A stretch of 16,898 nt of DNA from Acidobacteriota bacterium (GTDB lineage: Bacteria > Acidobacteriota > Vicinamibacteria > Marinacidobacterales > SMYC01), in contig JAJCXL010000200.1 of assembly GCA_029263435.1 (NCBI GenBank), forward strand, positions 1 through 16,898, read 5' to 3'. Every line of letters starts with the position of its first letter. Position 1 is the stretch's first letter. A program made the position numbers and the translations under genes. Positions 14,253 to 16,898 of this stretch are shown piece after piece. A model generated the notes under the pieces. The model had not been told where the DNA came from, made no database searches, and worked only from the letters and a program-made list of their open reading frames with translations.

Positions 14253-14867
14253 TTGAAGGCGCATCGGGTCGGCGACCGGGTCGAAGATTTTTGCCGACCG
14301 TGCAAATCTCTGCGCGCGCACACAGTCCAAGTGGTCGGTGCCGACGGCCTCCCGTCGCGGGTCATATGCGATACCTGCGCCAGCCAACATAATTACCGAG
14401 GCGGGTCCTTACCCGGTCCTTCCGCGACGCCAACCATCCCCTCCGGCGATCATTCCCCGAGCGAGGTCCGTATGAGCGAGGCCCCCATGAGCGAGTTGCC
14501 CGACGCCGAAACCGCCGCGGAGGCGCCGGGCCTCGAGGCGCTTCTCCGGCGTATCCTTCGCGAAGAGGCGGGCATTCCGCCGAGCTTTCCGGCCGAGAAG
14601 TGGCGCGGGGGCGAGATCGTTCTCCGCCCGGGAAAGCCCGGGCTGCAAGAGAAGGTCCTGCCGATCGATACGCTCTTCAACAAGGTGGTCATGGTGCGCA
14701 ACAAGCTCCGGGTGTTGGAGCAGCAGGTCAACGGGGCGGATATTCCGGACACTCTGAAGATCAAGCTGCAGGGCTATATCACCGGATGCTATGGGAGCCT
14801 GACGAGCTTCAACGTGCTCTTCGCGGATGACACCGACCGATTCAAGGGCTCCGGCGGAAAAGACTGA
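14253..14867 (+). CDS. Zinc-ribbon protein of unknown function
   Basis: A 204-residue soluble protein. The N-terminus holds a probable zinc ribbon: CRPC at 14-17 and CDTC at 39-42, separated by 21 residues, followed by SQHNYRGG. A Pro/Ser-rich linker (51-95) leads to a helix (LEALLRRILREEAG). The C-terminal domain (about 110-200) is compact: FPAEKWRGGEIVLRPGKPG, a helix (LFNKVVMVRNKLRVLEQQV) and QGYITGCYGSLTSFNVLFAD. I recall similar two-part proteins from Acidobacteriota and Myxococcota genomes without a known function. The TTG at 14253 is preferred because GAGG lies eight bases upstream; GTG at 14244 is an alternative. It starts 13 bases after the lipoprotein stop, so the two are probably co-transcribed. 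The frame is open from 14187, but that part is the lipoprotein's shadow. Confidence 0.78.
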   Translation: MKAHRVGDRVEDFCRPCKSLRAHTVQVVGADGLPSRVICDTCASQHNYRGGSLPGPSATPTIPSGDHSPSEVRMSEAPMSELPDAETAAEAPGLEALLRRILREEAGIPPSFPAEKWRGGEIVLRPGKPGLQEKVLPIDTLFNKVVMVRNKLRVLEQQVNGADIPDTLKIKLQGYITGCYGSLTSFNVLFADDTDRFKGSGGKD

Positions 14868-14896
14868 CGATCGGCAACTACCAAGATCTCCGATCG
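14868..14896 (+). other. Weak inverted repeat after the zinc-ribbon gene
   Basis: CGATCGG (14868-14874) and CCGATCG (14890-14896) can pair as seven bases around a 15-base loop, starting right after the stop codon. It is followed by AATAAG and not by a T-run. It may be a weak terminator or attenuator before the peptidase gene. CGATCG is itself palindromic, so chance is plausible. Confidence 0.25.
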
Positions 14897-14923
14897 AATA
14901 AGCTTTCGTCAGGAGCCTATTCG

Positions 14924-16435
14924 ATGAAACGAGCACTGACCCCTCTCATTCTTCTCGCGCTTGCGGCGCCCGCTTACAATCAAGAGCTTCGCCAGCAAAT
15001 CGAGACTTACGTCGACGCACACGAGAAGTCCATCGTCTCTGAGCTTTGGCAGGCACTGTCGTTGAAAGCCGTCGCCCGCGACCGAGAAAGCTCGCGCGTG
15101 AAAGCGACGTTCCTACTCGAGAGATTTCGTGAACGAGGATTCACATCCGAGCTTCTCGAGACCGACGGCAACCCGCTGGTCTGGGCGGAGAAAACCGCAC
15201 CCGGGGCGTCGCGGACTTTCTTACTCTACGCGCACTACGACGGCCAGCCGGTCGATCCCTCGCGTTGGGAGCAAGAGGATCCGTTTCAGCCGGCGCTCAG
15301 AAACGGCAAGCTCGACGACGGCGGACGCGTCATCGACTTCGACGCACAGTCTCGTTTCGAGGCGGATTGGCGCATCTACGCTCGCTCCGCATCGGATGAT
15401 ACCGCTCCTATCATCGCGATCCTCGCTGCCGTCGACGCACTCGATAGTGCCGGTGTCACACCGAGCGTGAATCTGCGCGTCGTTCTCGACGGCGAGGAAG
15501 AAGCCGGCTCGCCCAATCTCGTTCCTGCCATTGGCCGCTACCGGGACAAGCTCGAGGCGGACTTGATGCTGATCCTCGATGGACCCTTGCACCCGGTCGG
15601 CCGGCCGACGGTGGTTTATGGCGCGCGCGGAAACCTGGGACTCGAGCTCACGGTCTATGGTCCGAAGTTCCCGCTTCATAGCGGACACTACGGAAACTGG
15701 GCGCCGAATCCTGCCGTGCGGCTCGCTCAGCTCATTGCCTCGATGAAGGACCGCGAGGGGCGCGTGGTCGTCGACGGTTTCTATGACGGCATCGAGATCG
15801 ACGCCTCTACCCGGCAGGTGCTCGACTCCGTGCCCGATGACATGGAGGCGCTCAAGCGCTTGTTCGGATTTTCGCAACCCGACCAGGTCGGCACGTCGCT
15901 CCAAGAGGCGATCCAATATCCGTCGCTCAACGTGCGCGGCCTACGCAGCGCTTGGGTCGGAGCGGAAGCCCGCACGATCGTCCCGGATATTGCCGTTGCG
16001 GCCATCGACGTGCGTCTGGTGAAGGAGACGACCGCGGACACGATGTACGACAAAGTCGTGCGACACATCCGTGGGCAGGGCTATCACATCGTCGATGAAG
16101 ATCCCGATGACGCGACCCGTGCCGCGCACGCTCGGATCGTGAAAGTGGATCGCCGCGGGGCGGGAACGAACGCGTTCAGGACGGATCTCGACGAGCCCGA
16201 AGCTCAACGAGTCGTCGAAGCGCTCACGGAGATGTGGAGCGATGCTCCGCTTCGCATCCGGACGATGGGCGGCACGGTTCCGATCTCGCCGTTCATCGGA
16301 GCGCTCGGCTTTCCCGCCCTGGCGGTGCCGACCGTCAACTTCGACAACAACCAGCACAGCCCGAACGAGAACCTACGTCTCGGCCACTTCTTTGACAGCA
16401 TCGTCACTCTGGCCGCGATCATGACCGTTCGCTGA
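14924..16435 (+). CDS. Exported M20-family metallopeptidase
   Basis: A 503-residue dizinc hydrolase of the M20/M25/M40 family with a signal peptide (MKRALTPLILLALAAPA), so it acts outside the cytoplasm. Metal and catalytic marks are YAHYDGQP (His104 ligand, Asp106), SASDDTAP (Asp159, bridging position), DGEEEAGSP (Glu191 general base, Glu192 ligand), LILDGP (Asp219 ligand) and FDNNQHSPNE (His478 ligand). The inserted lid/dimer domain begins at LELTVYGPKFPLHSGHYG (240-257). The family cleaves peptides, acylated amino acids or carnosine-like dipeptides; the substrate is not evident. AGGAG eight bases before the ATG at 14924 supports the start. A 56-bp gap follows the zinc-ribbon gene and 182 bp precede the sulfatase, so co-expression with both is possible. 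Confidence 0.93.
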   Translation: MKRALTPLILLALAAPAYNQELRQQIETYVDAHEKSIVSELWQALSLKAVARDRESSRVKATFLLERFRERGFTSELLETDGNPLVWAEKTAPGASRTFLLYAHYDGQPVDPSRWEQEDPFQPALRNGKLDDGGRVIDFDAQSRFEADWRIYARSASDDTAPIIAILAAVDALDSAGVTPSVNLRVVLDGEEEAGSPNLVPAIGRYRDKLEADLMLILDGPLHPVGRPTVVYGARGNLGLELTVYGPKFPLHSGHYGNWAPNPAVRLAQLIASMKDREGRVVVDGFYDGIEIDASTRQVLDSVPDDMEALKRLFGFSQPDQVGTSLQEAIQYPSLNVRGLRSAWVGAEARTIVPDIAVAAIDVRLVKETTADTMYDKVVRHIRGQGYHIVDEDPDDATRAAHARIVKVDRRGAGTNAFRTDLDEPEAQRVVEALTEMWSDAPLRIRTMGGTVPISPFIGALGFPALAVPTVNFDNNQHSPNENLRLGHFFDSIVTLAAIMTVR

Positions 16436-16537
16436 AGGCCATCGCTGTCGATGCGCAGGCCGTTTCGCCCGATACGAGAAATCTCAGCAAAACGTGCGCT
16501 CGGACGTAGTATTCAAACGCCATCTGTACTAGCCTTT

Positions 16538-16555
16538 GGCGGCTTTCGGGCCGCC
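16538..16555 (+). other. Small GC hairpin between peptidase and sulfatase genes
   Basis: GGCGGC and GCCGCC form a six-base stem with loop TTTCGG, about 100 bp after the peptidase stop. A weak pyrimidine stretch (CTTACCTTTT) begins nine bases later. It could reduce read-through into the sulfatase gene. The rest of this 182-bp gap shows only the AAGGAG ribosome site before the sulfatase start. Confidence 0.25.
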
Positions 16556-16617
16556 GTCGCTTACCTTTTCGATGGCGAACTCGTCAGTTTCAAACAGACA
16601 ATCAAGGAGACGAACCA

Positions 16618-16898
16618 TTGAATCAGACGAAGAAGCCGCGCATGGGTCCGGCGGTGTTGGCAGTCTTGGTCTTGTTTGCCGGTCTCGCCGGCATCGCGCA
16701 AGCCCAAGAAAGCAAGCCCAACATTGTCGTGATCTGGGGTGATGACATCGGCTGGTACAACATCAGCGCCTACCACCTGGGCGTGATGGGATACCAGACG
16801 CCCAACATCGATCGGATCGCGAACGAAGGCGCGCTCTTTACGGATTGGTACGGCCAGCAGAGTTGTACCGCTGGTCGGGCCGCGTTCATCACCGGACA
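16618..16898 (+). CDS. Exported type I sulfatase, N-terminal part (cut by window end)
   Basis: Ninety-three codons are visible. A TTG start at 16618 has AAGGAG ending about ten bases upstream, which supports it. An in-frame ATG at codon 9 would also keep the signal peptide (PAVLAVLVLFAGLAGIAQA, cleavage near residue 29). The mature part begins KPNIVVIWGDDIGW, with the Asp42-Asp43 metal ligands, followed by TPNIDRIANEGALFTDWYGQQSC. The sulfatase signature CTAGR starts at Cys83, the residue normally converted to formylglycine. Family members hydrolyse sulfate esters with calcium. The C-terminal two thirds lie outside the window, so the substrate is unknown. No maturase (FGE or anSME) is visible here. 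Confidence 0.93.
   Translation, partial: MNQTKKPRMGPAVLAVLVLFAGLAGIAQAQESKPNIVVIWGDDIGWYNISAYHLGVMGYQTPNIDRIANEGALFTDWYGQQSCTAGRAAFITG

Noticed and set aside
13538..14365. Minus-strand open frame of 275 codons
   Set aside because: It is antisense to the Spondin_N lipoprotein, Arg-rich, and has no family features.
15221..15916. Minus-strand open frame of 231 codons
   Set aside because: It is antisense to the M20 peptidase, whose metal ligands are all present on the plus strand.

Overview
The window reads as chromosomal DNA of a GC-rich, Gram-negative, diderm bacterium. The diderm evidence is Sec signal peptides, a lipobox, an outer-membrane-type barrel C-terminus and a DUF5916 envelope protein. 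PpsA and PpsR resemble the proteobacterial pair. DUF5916, the zinc-ribbon protein, the Spondin_N lipoprotein and the sulfatase/M20 hydrolases are also common in Acidobacteriota, Myxococcota and environmental Gammaproteobacteria. I cannot fix the phylum from sequence alone. Several starts are TTG or GTG. I saw no rRNA, tRNA, CRISPR array or intact insertion sequence.

Left block, minus strand (about 1-6817). Reading in the direction of transcription: a B12-binding radical SAM protein; 48 bp later a group II PLP-dependent decarboxylase; a PuuB/DAO-type FAD oxidoreductase whose TTG start overlaps the decarboxylase stop; after a 106-bp gap a secreted CBM9-like/DUF5916 protein; and the first codons of a further exported protein coupled by a TGATG junction. 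A decarboxylase followed by an amine-oxidase-like flavoenzyme suggests amino acid to amine to aldehyde, with the radical SAM protein as a possible tailoring partner (inference). A separate minus-strand gene at 7104-8681 encodes an exported protein with Ig-like domains and a C-terminal barrel-like region. A perfect 11-bp hairpin lies just beyond its stop.

Middle (8682-10334). A 431-bp gene-free stretch with small hairpins separates that gene from a rightward pair: a DedA-like membrane protein and an abutting one-TM protein of unknown function. Next comes a 166-bp element with long imperfect inverted arms. It sits between convergent genes, and its outer CTAG supplies the TAG stop of ppsR.

Right block (10331-16898). 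ppsR (minus) and ppsA (plus) are divergent with start codons that overlap by two bases, so there is no intergenic promoter space. They encode phosphoenolpyruvate synthase and its regulatory kinase/pyrophosphorylase. Downstream of ppsA, on the plus strand, are a Spondin_N lipoprotein whose start lies inside the 3' end of ppsA, a zinc-ribbon protein of unknown function, an exported M20 metallopeptidase, and the N-terminal part of an exported type I sulfatase cut by the window end.

No single locus is proven to be a new system. The items most worth a second look are the inverted-repeat element at the ppsR stop, the overlapping ppsR/ppsA starts, and the radical SAM/decarboxylase/oxidase cassette.
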